This document shows positions 43,945 through 51,745 of a DNA stretch of 64,000 nucleotides, piece after piece. The notes under the pieces are model-generated. The model was not told the origin of the DNA. It did not search any database and saw only the letters and a program-made list of their open reading frames with translations. Every line of letters begins with the position of its first letter. The first letter of the stretch is position 1. The position numbers and the translations under genes are program-made. Source of the stretch: CCMP332 sp040218795 (GTDB taxonomy: Bacteria; Bacteroidota; Bacteroidia; Cytophagales; CCMP332); contig JAVJQT010000007.1 of the NCBI GenBank assembly GCA_040218795.1, positions 212,606 through 276,605 on the forward strand, in the 5' to 3' direction.

Positions 43945-44245
43945 ATGAGTGTACACTGTTTTTCTCTTTGTGTTTTTTAATCTGTCTGCGCAAAGCTTCT
44001 ACACATGCGTCAGTTGCTGCTTCAAAAGAATTAGACTGTTCCTTGGAAAATAAAGTTGTACCGGGAATGTTTAATTTAATTTCCACAAGTTTATTTTTTA
44101 CGCTATCACCATTTTCCAAACGCAGGAAAACTTCACCATCAATTATTCTATCATAAAATGTTTCCAGTTTATCCATTTTCTTCTGAATAAAATCCAATAG
44201 TTTAACGTCGGCGTCGAAGTGGATTGAATGCATTTGCAACTTCAT
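43943..44245 (-). CDS. hpf: Ribosome hibernation promoting factor (HPF/RaiA)
   Basis: 100 residues, a short HPF. MQMHSIHFDADVKLLDFIQKKM is the beta-alpha start; ALRRQIKKHKEKN is the basic C-terminal helix, ending in NSVHS. Short members bind the 30S subunit and help form 100S dimers in slow growth. The gene is downstream of xerC with rpsU upstream; the order rpsU-xerC-hpf is recurrent in Bacteroidota. It converges on metK. Confidence 0.92.
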   Translation of the reverse strand: MKLQMHSIHFDADVKLLDFIQKKMDKLETFYDRIIDGEVFLRLENGDSVKNKLVEIKLNIPGTTLFSKEQSNSFEAATDACVEALRRQIKKHKEKNSVHS

Positions 44246-44272
44246 AAATATTTAAATTTTAGGTTAAAAAAA

Positions 44273-45154
44273 TTATGCTTTAGGATGAGCTTTTTTAAAA
44301 ATTGATTTCAACTGCTCAAGTGAATTATGTGTATATACCTGCGTAGCTGCAAGATTTTCATGCCCCAGGAGATCTTTTATGGCGTTTAAATCCGCTCCCT
44401 TATTTAATAGATGCGTCGCGAAAGTGTGACGAAGAACATGGGGACTTTTCTTTTCTACAGTTGTAATCAAATCAAGATATTTTTTGACTATCCTATAAAT
44501 CAAAACAGGATACGCCTTTTGCCCATCGTCTCTTAATATTAAATAATTATTGGCATTTTCCCTAACCATTTTCTCTCGCAGGTCCGTATAATTTTTAATG
44601 CTTTTTATCAGCTCCTTATGCAAAGGAATTACGCGATCCTTATTGCCTTTTCCTAAGACTTTGATCACTGATTGATGGTAATTTATATCATCTTTTTTAA
44701 GTTCGATGAGTTCGGATAAGCGAATGCCGGTTCCATATAAAAGTTCAATAACAAGCTTATCTCTTTGTCCGGAAAAATCCTCACTAAAATGGCTTTGATC
44801 AAATAATCCATTAAGAATATCAGAAGGGATAAAAACAGGTAATTTTTTTTTGATTTTAGGGGCTCTTATCGCATCACTGGGATTGGAACTTACAAGTCCT
44901 TTTTTTAAGGCAAATTTGTACAAGGATTTTATAGAGGCCGACTTTCTGTTGATACTTCTATTGCTATTACCCTCTTCTTTAAGGTGCACAAGCCAGGAGC
45001 GGATATGAATGGAGGAAAGCGTTTTAAGTGTTTGTTCGGGGAATTGGGCTTTAAGAAAAAGCTCAAATTGTGAAATATCGGAATCATAGGCTTTTAGTGT
45101 ATGATCACTGTAGCGCTTTTCCGATTTTAAGTAAGACAAAAAAATATCCCTCAT
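44273..45154 (-). CDS. xerC: Tyrosine recombinase XerC/XerD
   Basis: 293 residues. The N-terminal SAM-like domain (residues 1-90, FLSYLKSEKRYSDHTLKAY) is followed by the catalytic domain with Arg145 (GTGIRLSE), Lys172 (GKGNKDR), His239 and Arg242 (HVLRHTFATH), His265 (LGHENL) and the nucleophile Tyr274 (TQVYTH). The usual role is dimer resolution of the chromosome at dif. It lacks the extra helix of integron integrases, so it is not an IntI. Context: 28 bases upstream of hpf and downstream of rpsU. A SRSINRKSASIKSLYKF helix is typical of XerC/D. Confidence 0.92.
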   Translation of the reverse strand: MRDIFLSYLKSEKRYSDHTLKAYDSDISQFELFLKAQFPEQTLKTLSSIHIRSWLVHLKEEGNSNRSINRKSASIKSLYKFALKKGLVSSNPSDAIRAPKIKKKLPVFIPSDILNGLFDQSHFSEDFSGQRDKLVIELLYGTGIRLSELIELKKDDINYHQSVIKVLGKGNKDRVIPLHKELIKSIKNYTDLREKMVRENANNYLILRDDGQKAYPVLIYRIVKKYLDLITTVEKKSPHVLRHTFATHLLNKGADLNAIKDLLGHENLAATQVYTHNSLEQLKSIFKKAHPKA

Positions 45155-45201
45155 TCCCGCTTTCGAATGCTACGAAATTACAGAAAATGAGGGACAAAAA
45201 A

Positions 45202-45399
45202 TTATATACCTTGTTCTTTGTCTCGTATTTGCTGGATGTATTTGGCTTTTATGACCTCGTCCCTTCTTGATACTGAAGGTTTTTCATAAAAAGTTCTGGA
45301 ACGCAATTCTCTGATTACACCCGCCTTTTCAAATTTCTTTTTAAAACGCTTTAGCGCCTTATCTATTGATTCGTTTTCTTTTACGTTTACTGTTATCAT
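45202..45399 (-). CDS. rpsU: 30S ribosomal protein S21
   Basis: 65 residues from the ATG at 45399 (MITVNVKENESIDKALKRF); the frame is open to 45426, but the added residues are not part of bS21. The rest (FKKKFEKAGVIRELRSRTF, YEKPSVSRRDEVI) is a clear bS21 and ends KEQGI. First gene of the rpsU-xerC-hpf set. Its promoter is visible: TATATTTG and TTG on the minus strand at 45424-45453. In Bacteroidota bS21 has been implicated in translation of its own mRNA; this is known of the family, not seen here. Confidence 0.97.
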   Translation of the reverse strand: MITVNVKENESIDKALKRFKKKFEKAGVIRELRSRTFYEKPSVSRRDEVIKAKYIQQIRDKEQGI

Positions 45400-45423
45400 T
45401 GTTTTTTCTCCTAAAAAGGGCTG

Positions 45424-45453
45424 CAAATATAATAAGACTAAAAGTTAATTCAA
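45424..45453 (-). promoter_or_regulatory. rpsU: Promoter of rpsU
   Basis: On the minus strand: TATATTTG (45424-45431) and TTG (45451-45453), separated by 19 bases, an excellent match to the Bacteroidota -7 and -33 elements. The -7 ends 25 bases before the ATG at 45399. Confidence 0.7.
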
Positions 45454-45462
45454 AAAACTTTT

Positions 45463-45645
45463 CCTATTTCAGACAACATCGCTTTTCGTGGTGAAATCAA
45501 GTCTTCTTCAATATTGAATCTCCCAATATCAGGAATAGTTCAACCATGTAAGGAGACTCATCGCTTAAGCTCTGAGAATGGAACATATTTGAATATGGTG
45601 GTATTTTTTTGTCAATAGAATTGCTTATTTCAAAGCGTAGCATCA
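45463..45645. repeat. Hairpin repeat unit upstream of the GIY-YIG gene
   Basis: The sequence from 45463 to about 45623 is a diverged unit of the array; it has the ends of the 133-base type (GAATCTCCCAATATCAGG from about 45516 and GGAGACTCATCGCTTAAGC at about 45551-45569) with a centre of its own. A truncated second copy of the unit start is at 45624-45645. The gap 45646-45777 before the nuclease gene shows no open frame, only AT-rich sequence. Confidence 0.7.
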
Positions 45646-45777
45646 ATTCTCTTATTGCTAATGAATATATATTAACTAATCAATTCACATCTAAAAAAAT
45701 GCTTTTCAGTAATTCAAGGTATTGTCACATACATCTAATAAAACTTTAAATGCTTTCAATTCTACATTTGGAAATAA

Positions 45778-46131
45778 ATGATTGTTCAAGGCGGATCTAC
45801 TTATATATTAACAAATAAAAATTTCACCACTTTATATACTGGTTCTACTGTGGACATTAACAGTAGATATATTGAGCATAAAGAAAAACTAATTCCGAAT
45901 TCATTTTCATCTAGATATAATTTGAATGTTATGGTATTTATAAAGGTATTTAGTACAATTCAAGAAGCAAGATTTCTTGAAAAATATATTAAAGGAAAAT
46001 CTAGAATGTGGAAAATCGAGCTCATTAAAAAAGGTAATCCAAATTGGATAAATCTTGGTGAAGTATTGGATACGCCCAAATTGGAAGAACACATGAATTT
46101 ATACGATGATCGAGATTTTGGATTTGTATAA
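45778..46131 (+). CDS. GIY-YIG endonuclease-family protein
   Basis: 117 residues. The single-domain GIY-YIG fold shows YIL at 9-11 and YTG at 20-22 (the namesake motif), Arg30 and His34 (VDINSRYIEHK), and Glu68 in EARFLEKYIKG, the usual metal ligand; FSSRYN and SRMWKIELIKKGNPNW complete the typical order. No DNA-binding extension. The gene lies inside an array of palindromic repeats found on both sides. Relatives nick or cut DNA and are often stand-alone. ATG at 45778 is the only start consistent with the domain. Confidence 0.88.
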   Translation: MIVQGGSTYILTNKNFTTLYTGSTVDINSRYIEHKEKLIPNSFSSRYNLNVMVFIKVFSTIQEARFLEKYIKGKSRMWKIELIKKGNPNWINLGEVLDTPKLEEHMNLYDDRDFGFV

Positions 46132-46214
46132 TATTAACAAAGTGCCTCATCGCAAATGCTCTGAGCAAGGATTTCAATTGAAATTTGGGAGTATTTTTAC
46201 TAACAAAATGAATT
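46132..46214. repeat. Degenerate half unit after the GIY-YIG gene
   Basis: From 46141 the DNA resembles the second half of a unit (CTCATCGCAAATGCTCTGAG, then a decayed tail with ATTTCAATTGAAATTTG). It is more diverged than the copies that follow. No open frame is seen. Confidence 0.55.
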
Positions 46215-46347
46215 CCTATTTCAGAGCGCAGCGAAGAATCTCCCAATATCAGGAATAGTTCAACCATTCAAGGAGACTCATCGCTTATACTCTGAGAATG
46301 GAACACATTTGAAATTGTTTGGTATTATTTTACTATCAAAAGCATTT
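46215..46347. repeat. Hairpin repeat, type A (133 bp)
   Basis: Begins CCTATTTCAGAGCGCAGCG. The stem is formed by 46221-46243 and 46272-46295. The loop reads CAATATCAGGAATAGTTCAA. Followed by a conserved tail TTGAAATTGTTTGGTATTAT, common to all complete units in the array. Confidence 0.85.
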
Positions 46348-46509
46348 CCTAATTCAGAGCGCAGCGTTTGTCATGATGAGATGAAATCCTCTTCATGGAT
46401 GAATCCCCTGAAATCAGTAGAGCTCAGACAAGAAAATACTCATCGCTTATGCTCTGAGAATGGCACACATTTGAAATTGTTTGGTATTATTTTACTATCA
46501 AAAGCATTT
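46348..46509. repeat. Hairpin repeat, type B (162 bp)
   Basis: Same two ends as type A (TCAGAGCGCAGCG and CTCATCGCTTATGCTCTGAG) but a different middle, starting TTTGTCATGATGAGATGAAA, so this is a second subtype. Nearly identical to the unit at 46510-46671. Confidence 0.85.
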
Positions 46510-46671
46510 CCTAATTCAGAGCGCAGCGCTTGTCATGATGAGATGAAATCTTCTTCATGGATGAATCCCCTGAAATTAGTAGAGCTCACACAAGAAAAGA
46601 CTCATCGCTTAAGCTCTGAGAAAGGAACACATTTGAAATTGTTGGGTATTATTTTACTATCAAAAGCATTT
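46510..46671. repeat. Hairpin repeat, type B (162 bp)
   Basis: Direct tandem copy of the unit before it, differing at about ten positions (for example AGCGCTTGTC for AGCGTTTGTC). Joined head to tail without spacer. Confidence 0.85.
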
Positions 46672-46770
46672 CCTATTTCAGAGCGCAGCGAAGAATCTCC
46701 CAATATCAGGAATAGTTCAACCATGTAAGGAGACTCATCGCTTATATTCTGAGGATGGAACACATTTGAA
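46672..46770. repeat. Hairpin repeat, type A, 3' truncated
   Basis: Starts CCTATTTCAGAGCGCAGCG and ends at the conserved GGAACACATTTGAAG; the tail is missing. The stem is intact apart from a TATATTCTGAGG variant. The remaining 35 bases to the acyl-CoA dehydrogenase gene are AT-rich. Reading frames through these units (for example 46309-46728) are a by-product of the repeats. Confidence 0.75.
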
Positions 46771-46805
46771 GCTCTTTTTTAGATTTAATAATGTTAAGAG
46801 CAATT

Positions 46806-47945
46806 TTACTTCAAAATATCTCTTGAAATAACCAGTTTTTGAATTTCCGATGTTCCTTCACCAATGGTACAAAGTTTACAATCCCTGTAAAATTTTTCAA
46901 CCGGAAAATCTTTGATGAATCCATATCCACCTAAAATCTGTACTGCTTCATTGGCCGCTTTTACACTTATTTCAGAAGCAAAGTATTTGGCCATAGCTGA
47001 TTCTTTGGTCACTTTTTGATCTCTGTTTTTCAGATCAGCTGCCTGAAAAGTTAGCAATCTGGCAGCCTCCAACTCTGTTGCCATATCCGCCAATTTAAAA
47101 GAAATGGCCTGGAATGTGGAAATGGGTTTGTTGAATTGCTCCCGCTCTTTTGAATATTGCAAGGCAAATTCATAGGCACCCTTAGCTATTCCAAGGGAAA
47201 GGGCAGCAATCGAAATTCTTCCACCATCCAAAACTTTTAGTGATTGTACGAATCCATCGCCAATTTCACCTAAAATATTTTCCTTATTTACCCTGCAATC
47301 TTCAAATATCATTTCTGCCGTTTCCGATGCACGCATTCCAAGCTTGTCTTCTTTTTTTCCTCCTTTGAATCCCGGAGTTCCTCTTTCAACCACAAAGGCC
47401 GTCATTCCATGCGAGTCGCCTACTTTTCCTGTTCTGGCAATAACCACAGCTATGTCACCACTTTTGCCATGCGTTATAAAATTTTTTGCCCCGTTTATGA
47501 TGTATGAATCTCCATCTTCTACTGCCACAGTCTTCATATTTCCGGCATCTGAACCTGTATTGGGTTCGGTTAAACCCCAGGCACCAATCCATTCGGCACT
47601 GGCCAATTTTGGCAACCATTTTTTCTTTTGTTCTTTACTTCCAAACTGAAGGATATGACCGGTACAAAGCGAATTATGTGCCGCCATAGAAAGACCGATA
47701 GAGGGGTCAATCGCTGAAATTTCTTCAATAGCAGTTACATACTCAAAATAGCCAAATCCCGAACCTCCATATTCGGTTGGAACTAAAACACCCATTAAGC
47801 CAAGTTCTCCCATTTTCTTAAAAAGAGGAACCGGGAATTCCTGGCTTTCGTCCCATTTCATGATATTGGCTCTTATTTCTTTTTCACCAAAGTCCCTGAT
47901 CATCTGACTGATCATTTTTTGGTTTTCGTTTAATTTGAAGTTCAT
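46806..47945 (-). CDS. Acyl-CoA dehydrogenase
   Basis: 379 residues. FAD-dependent oxidation of acyl-CoA to enoyl-CoA. Typical motifs: WGLTEPNTGSDAGNMKT (FAD and substrate contact), GAKNFITHG, TAEMIFEDCRVNKENILGE, and the catalytic Glu in IGEGTSEIQ close to the C-terminus. Short- or medium-chain class by length and Glu position; the chain length preference is not visible. The 3' end lies 35 bases from a repeat array, and the upstream gene is 21 bases away on the same strand. Confidence 0.93.
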   Translation of the reverse strand: MNFKLNENQKMISQMIRDFGEKEIRANIMKWDESQEFPVPLFKKMGELGLMGVLVPTEYGGSGFGYFEYVTAIEEISAIDPSIGLSMAAHNSLCTGHILQFGSKEQKKKWLPKLASAEWIGAWGLTEPNTGSDAGNMKTVAVEDGDSYIINGAKNFITHGKSGDIAVVIARTGKVGDSHGMTAFVVERGTPGFKGGKKEDKLGMRASETAEMIFEDCRVNKENILGEIGDGFVQSLKVLDGGRISIAALSLGIAKGAYEFALQYSKEREQFNKPISTFQAISFKLADMATELEAARLLTFQAADLKNRDQKVTKESAMAKYFASEISVKAANEAVQILGGYGFIKDFPVEKFYRDCKLCTIGEGTSEIQKLVISRDILK

Positions 47946-47966
47946 GTTAATCGTATAGTATGGTAT

Positions 47967-48761
47967 TTAAAAATAATAATAATCCCTCGAAAGTTTTTTT
48001 CGAATGGGGATGTGCCAAATAAGTTTTAAACTGACAAGATGATCAGTTGTTTTAGAATCATCTTTCCTCATCAGTAAAAAATCATAATCTCTTCGTGATT
48101 CTGTAAAAGCAAGGGTGTATTCAATGCCGAACATAAAATTTATGAATTTATCCTGATCGAAATAAACATAGGCTAGAAATGGATTGATAGATAAGCCATT
48201 TCTCAATTCATCATAACCTTTTGCATATTCGGGTGAAACTTGCGGAGCATTGCCATTCCTGTCAATTATCCTGTATTGATGTTGCAAAATTCCGGCGCCC
48301 AACATTCCAAGTATTCCCGAACTGGAATTTCCGTTCAGAACAGGTTTTTTCCATAGCAACTTACCGACTTTTAAAAATTGTAAAGACATTCCTCTTTGGG
48401 AGATAAATATATTTGCTGTTCTTCCATTGGCACCTATTATCGTGCCATTCGAAGAAAGAATATCGGAAACCACAGCATTGGCATTTTTTGTATTGTCATT
48501 AAACATAAAAACGCCCTCTGCTCCAAAGTACCAATCATTTCTGGTTTTGAACATAAGTCCGCCACCCAGACCTATAAAGTTTTTAAATTTTTCGGATAAA
48601 GTACCTTGAGGACTCTGCAATTGCGAAATGGCATTAATTAGTAATTCTGATCTTCCTTTTTTTCCGGAATTCTCAGTTTCAATCTGTGTACTATCACTTT
48701 GAGATAAAAGGATGGTACTTTGAAAAAAAAAGGTCAGAATTAAGATGCTACACTTAAACAT
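47967..48761 (-). CDS. Outer membrane beta-barrel-type protein, unknown function
   Basis: 264 residues. Signal peptide of about 20 residues (MFKCSILILTFFFQSTILLSQ). The mature protein is strand-rich: GLGGGLMFKTRNDWYFGAEG is the common start of a small barrel, and the last strands DHLVSLKLIWHIPIRKKLSRDYYYF end in an aromatic-rich C-terminus. No named family. Upstream neighbour of the acyl-CoA dehydrogenase on the minus strand, and divergent from the sugar operon starting at 48846 (84-base gap). Confidence 0.65.
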   Translation of the reverse strand: MFKCSILILTFFFQSTILLSQSDSTQIETENSGKKGRSELLINAISQLQSPQGTLSEKFKNFIGLGGGLMFKTRNDWYFGAEGVFMFNDNTKNANAVVSDILSSNGTIIGANGRTANIFISQRGMSLQFLKVGKLLWKKPVLNGNSSSGILGMLGAGILQHQYRIIDRNGNAPQVSPEYAKGYDELRNGLSINPFLAYVYFDQDKFINFMFGIEYTLAFTESRRDYDFLLMRKDDSKTTDHLVSLKLIWHIPIRKKLSRDYYYF

Positions 48762-48845
48762 TCTGCGAAAATAAGATTTTCAGATTGAAGTGAATTATAA
48801 ATTTTATAATAGAAAGTTTAGTTTTGCCGCCGAAGCAAATTTCAA

Positions 48846-49424
48846 ATGTCTCAAAAAGAATATTTCGCACATGAAACTGCCGTAATTGATTCCAATTGTG
48901 ATATTGGTCGGGGTTCAAAAATTTGGCATTTTTCACATATAATGTCGAATTGTAAAATAGGTGAAGGTTGTAATATCGGTCAGAATGTGGTGATTTCTCC
49001 TGAAGTAATATTAGGTAAAAATGTGAAAGTCCAGAACAATGTGTCCATTTATACAGGAGTCGTTTGCGAAGATGATGTCTTCCTGGGCCCATCCATGGTT
49101 TTTACTAATATTATCAACCCGAGGAGTGCGGTAGTTCGTAAAAGTCATTACGAAAGAACCCTTGTTAAAAAAGGCGCTAGCATTGGTGCCAATGCAACTA
49201 TTGTCTGCGGAAATGATATAGGAGAATATTCTTTTATTGGTGCGGGTGCTGTCTTAACAAAAGAAACCTTGCCGTATGAATTATGGCTTGGTAATCCTGC
49301 AAAACGCGTCGGTTGGATTTCTGAATACGGACACCGGTTGAAATTTGATAATAAAAGCATGGCCACCTGTCCGGAAAGTGGAGAGGTCTATGAGTTGAAT
49401 GATGATAGAGTAAAAAAAATTTAA
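48846..49424 (+). CDS. Left-handed beta-helix N-acetyltransferase (WbpD/WlbB-like)
   Basis: 192 residues with hexapeptide repeats from about residue 14 to 150 (IDSNCDIGRGSKIWHF, IGEGCNIGQNVVI, VQNNVSIYTGVV). It resembles the WbpD/WlbB acetyltransferases that act on UDP-3-amino-2,3-dideoxy-glucuronate; GSKIWHFSHIM is typical. The C-terminal CPESGEVYEL tail is also known from those. It opens a seven-gene operon and is followed by the dehydrogenase gene 2 bases after its stop. The matching aminotransferase is not in the operon. Confidence 0.85.
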   Translation: MSQKEYFAHETAVIDSNCDIGRGSKIWHFSHIMSNCKIGEGCNIGQNVVISPEVILGKNVKVQNNVSIYTGVVCEDDVFLGPSMVFTNIINPRSAVVRKSHYERTLVKKGASIGANATIVCGNDIGEYSFIGAGAVLTKETLPYELWLGNPAKRVGWISEYGHRLKFDNKSMATCPESGEVYELNDDRVKKI

Positions 49425-49425
49425 A

Positions 49426-50715
49426 GTGATCAAGGAATTATTAAATAAGGACATAGAACTGGCGGTAATTGGGTTAGGATATGTGGGACTTCCAATTGCA
49501 CTTGAGTTTGCAAAAAAAACAAAAGTTATTGGTTTTGACATCAATTCCGAACGAGTGGATCTAATGAAAAAATCCGTGGATCCAAGCGGAGAATTGGAGG
49601 CGGCTGATTTCGATGGAACCGATATAAAATTCACAACTGATATCAATGATCTGAGAGGTGTAAAATTCTTTATTGTGGCGGTACCCACACCCATAGATGA
49701 GCATAATCAACCCAATTTAAAACCACTTCTCGGTGCTACATCAACCGTCGGGAAAGTGTTAAAAAAAGGCGATTATGTAGTATTTGAATCTACTGTTTAT
49801 CCCGGTTGTACAGAGGAGGACTGTGTACCGGTATTAGAAGAAATTTCGGGATTAAAATACATAAGCGATTTTAAGGTTGGCTATTCTCCGGAAAGAATCA
49901 ATCCGGGGGACAAGGAGCATACTTTGACCAAAATCACCAAAGTTGCTTCCGGTTGTGATGAAGAATCTGCCCGTATTATTAAAGAGGTTTACGACTTAAT
50001 TATTACTGCCGGGGTGCATTTGGCCTCATCAATAAAAGTGGCAGAAGCTGCAAAGATCATTGAAAATACGCAGAGGGATTTGAACATCGCCTTAATGAAT
50101 GAACTCTCTCTTATTTTTGATAAAATCGATGTGAATACATATGAAGTTCTTGAAGCGGCCGGAACAAAATGGAATTTTCTAAAATTTTCACCTGGTTTGG
50201 TCGGTGGCCATTGCATTGGCGTTGACCCCTATTATTTGACATTCAAAGCCCAGGAATTGGGCCATAATCCAAGAGTTATTCTCAGTGGAAGACAAATAAA
50301 TGATAGCATGGGTGCCTACGTCGCCAAACGCACGGTGCAAAAAATGCTAGAGAAAAAGAAAGACATCTCGAAAGTCAAAGTACTTGTCATGGGTGCCACT
50401 TTTAAGGAAAACGTTTCTGATATCAGAAATTCTAAAGTTGTGGATGTCGTTAATGAATTAAAATCATTCTCTTTGGAAGTTGATGTTGTAGATCCTCACG
50501 CTTCAGCAAAGGAAGTAAAAGAAGAATATAATTTTGACTTGAAAGAAAATCCCGGAGAAGGATATGATGCTGTAATTGTGGCTGTCAATCATAAGGAATA
50601 CATGAATATGTCTGAAGGTGATTTTCAGAAATTATTAAAAGACGATGCTGTTTTTGTTGATGTAAAAGGGGTATTCAGAAATAAAATAAAAGCTCTGAGC
50701 TACTGGAGCTTATAA
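49426..50715 (+). CDS. Nucleotide-sugar dehydrogenase (UDP-HexNAc 6-dehydrogenase type, TviB/WbpO-like)
   Basis: 429 residues, GTG start at 49426. The N-terminal Rossmann domain carries AVIGLGYVGLPIALEFAKK (NAD-binding). The active-site Cys is in GGHCIGVDPYYL, preceded by a conserved helix with FSPGLVGG. VPTPIDEHNQPN and MGATFKENVSDIRNSK are typical of the UDP-N-acetylglucosamine or -galactosamine dehydrogenases. Supplies uronic acid sugars for surface polysaccharide. Which UDP-sugar is oxidised cannot be told; the WbpP-like epimerase in the same operon suggests GalNAc or GlcNAc forms. Confidence 0.9.
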   Translation: MIKELLNKDIELAVIGLGYVGLPIALEFAKKTKVIGFDINSERVDLMKKSVDPSGELEAADFDGTDIKFTTDINDLRGVKFFIVAVPTPIDEHNQPNLKPLLGATSTVGKVLKKGDYVVFESTVYPGCTEEDCVPVLEEISGLKYISDFKVGYSPERINPGDKEHTLTKITKVASGCDEESARIIKEVYDLIITAGVHLASSIKVAEAAKIIENTQRDLNIALMNELSLIFDKIDVNTYEVLEAAGTKWNFLKFSPGLVGGHCIGVDPYYLTFKAQELGHNPRVILSGRQINDSMGAYVAKRTVQKMLEKKKDISKVKVLVMGATFKENVSDIRNSKVVDVVNELKSFSLEVDVVDPHASAKEVKEEYNFDLKENPGEGYDAVIVAVNHKEYMNMSEGDFQKLLKDDAVFVDVKGVFRNKIKALSYWSL

Positions 50716-50716
50716 A

Positions 50717-51745
50717 ATGCAAAAGATTATTGTAACAGGAGGAGCCGGATTTATAGGATCCCATACCGTTGTAGAATTATACAAGGGAGGGTTTCAACCT
50801 GTGATAATTGATAATTTTGTTAATTCAGAAAAAAGCGTTTGTCAAAGAATAAATACAATCCTTAATGATGAAATTGAGGTATTGGAAATTGATTGCAATG
50901 ATTATTCAGAACTAAAAAGAAAAACTGCAGAATTAGGTGAAATATTCGGGATCATTCATTTTGCTGCTTATAAAGCAGTGGGCGAATCGGTAAAAGAACC
51001 ATTAAAATACTATCAAAACAATCTTCTTTCGCTGATCAACCTATTGCGTTTAAGCGAAGAATTGCAGATTAAGAATTTTGTTTTTTCATCTTCTTGCACA
51101 GTTTACGGTCAACCGAATGCCATAGCGGTAGATGAATCCGCAGCCATCCTTCCGGCTGAATCACCTTATGGAAACACAAAACAAGTTGGCGAAGAAATTA
51201 TCCGGGATCTGGTGCGTTCTAAAAGCCCTGTTAAATTTGCGAGTTTGAGATATTTTAATCCTATTGGAGCGCACGATTCATCTTTAATTGGAGAATTGCC
51301 GATTGGGATACCAAATAATCTTGTGCCTTTTATCACACAAACGGCAGCGGGAATTAGAAAAGAATTAATAATTTTTGGTGATGATTATCCCACTGCTGAT
51401 GGAACCAATATCAGGGATTATATCCATGTAGTTGATTTGGCAAAAGCTCATGTCAAAGCCATTGAATATTTATTGAAACTAAAAGAAGAGTGCTATTTAG
51501 ATTACTTCAATCTTGGAACAGGGAAGGGCAGTTCTGTGCTGGAAGTTGTAAAAACTTTCGAAAAAGTAAATGGAATAAAACTGAATTATAAAATTGGTTC
51601 AAGAAGAGAGGGTGATGTAGCCGCTATTTATGCCATTGTAGATAAAGCCAATAAAGAATTAGACTGGAATACAGAAAAAACATTAGCCGACGGCCTTAGA
51701 GATGCCTGGAATTGGCAAAAAACACTAATGGATGAAAACATTTGA
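50717..51745 (+). CDS. galE: UDP-glucose 4-epimerase
   Basis: 342 residues. Extended SDR with GGAGFIGSHTVVELYKGG at the N-terminus and an SSSCTVYGQP strand. The catalytic pair is the YGNTK Tyr-Lys, in the PAESPYGNTKQVGE helix; RYFNPIGAHDSSLIGE is characteristic of GalE. Interconverts UDP-glucose and UDP-galactose, or the acetylated forms. The end overlaps the next gene (rfbB) by 14 bases. Confidence 0.93.
   Translation: MQKIIVTGGAGFIGSHTVVELYKGGFQPVIIDNFVNSEKSVCQRINTILNDEIEVLEIDCNDYSELKRKTAELGEIFGIIHFAAYKAVGESVKEPLKYYQNNLLSLINLLRLSEELQIKNFVFSSSCTVYGQPNAIAVDESAAILPAESPYGNTKQVGEEIIRDLVRSKSPVKFASLRYFNPIGAHDSSLIGELPIGIPNNLVPFITQTAAGIRKELIIFGDDYPTADGTNIRDYIHVVDLAKAHVKAIEYLLKLKEECYLDYFNLGTGKGSSVLEVVKTFEKVNGIKLNYKIGSRREGDVAAIYAIVDKANKELDWNTEKTLADGLRDAWNWQKTLMDENI

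Noticed and set aside
44273..45154. Integron integrase for the cassette-like region
   Set aside because: The recombinase is a standard XerC/XerD in the conserved rpsU-xerC-hpf context, 36 kb from the cassettes, and lacks the additional IntI helix.
46309..46728. 139-codon open frame through the repeat array
   Set aside because: It follows the repeat units, with the same peptide repeated per unit, and has no family, signal or codon pattern of its own. It is a shadow of the repeats.
45463..46770. CRISPR array
   Set aside because: Units are 133-162 bases, tandem without unique spacers of constant length, and there are no cas genes. The repeats form internal hairpins.
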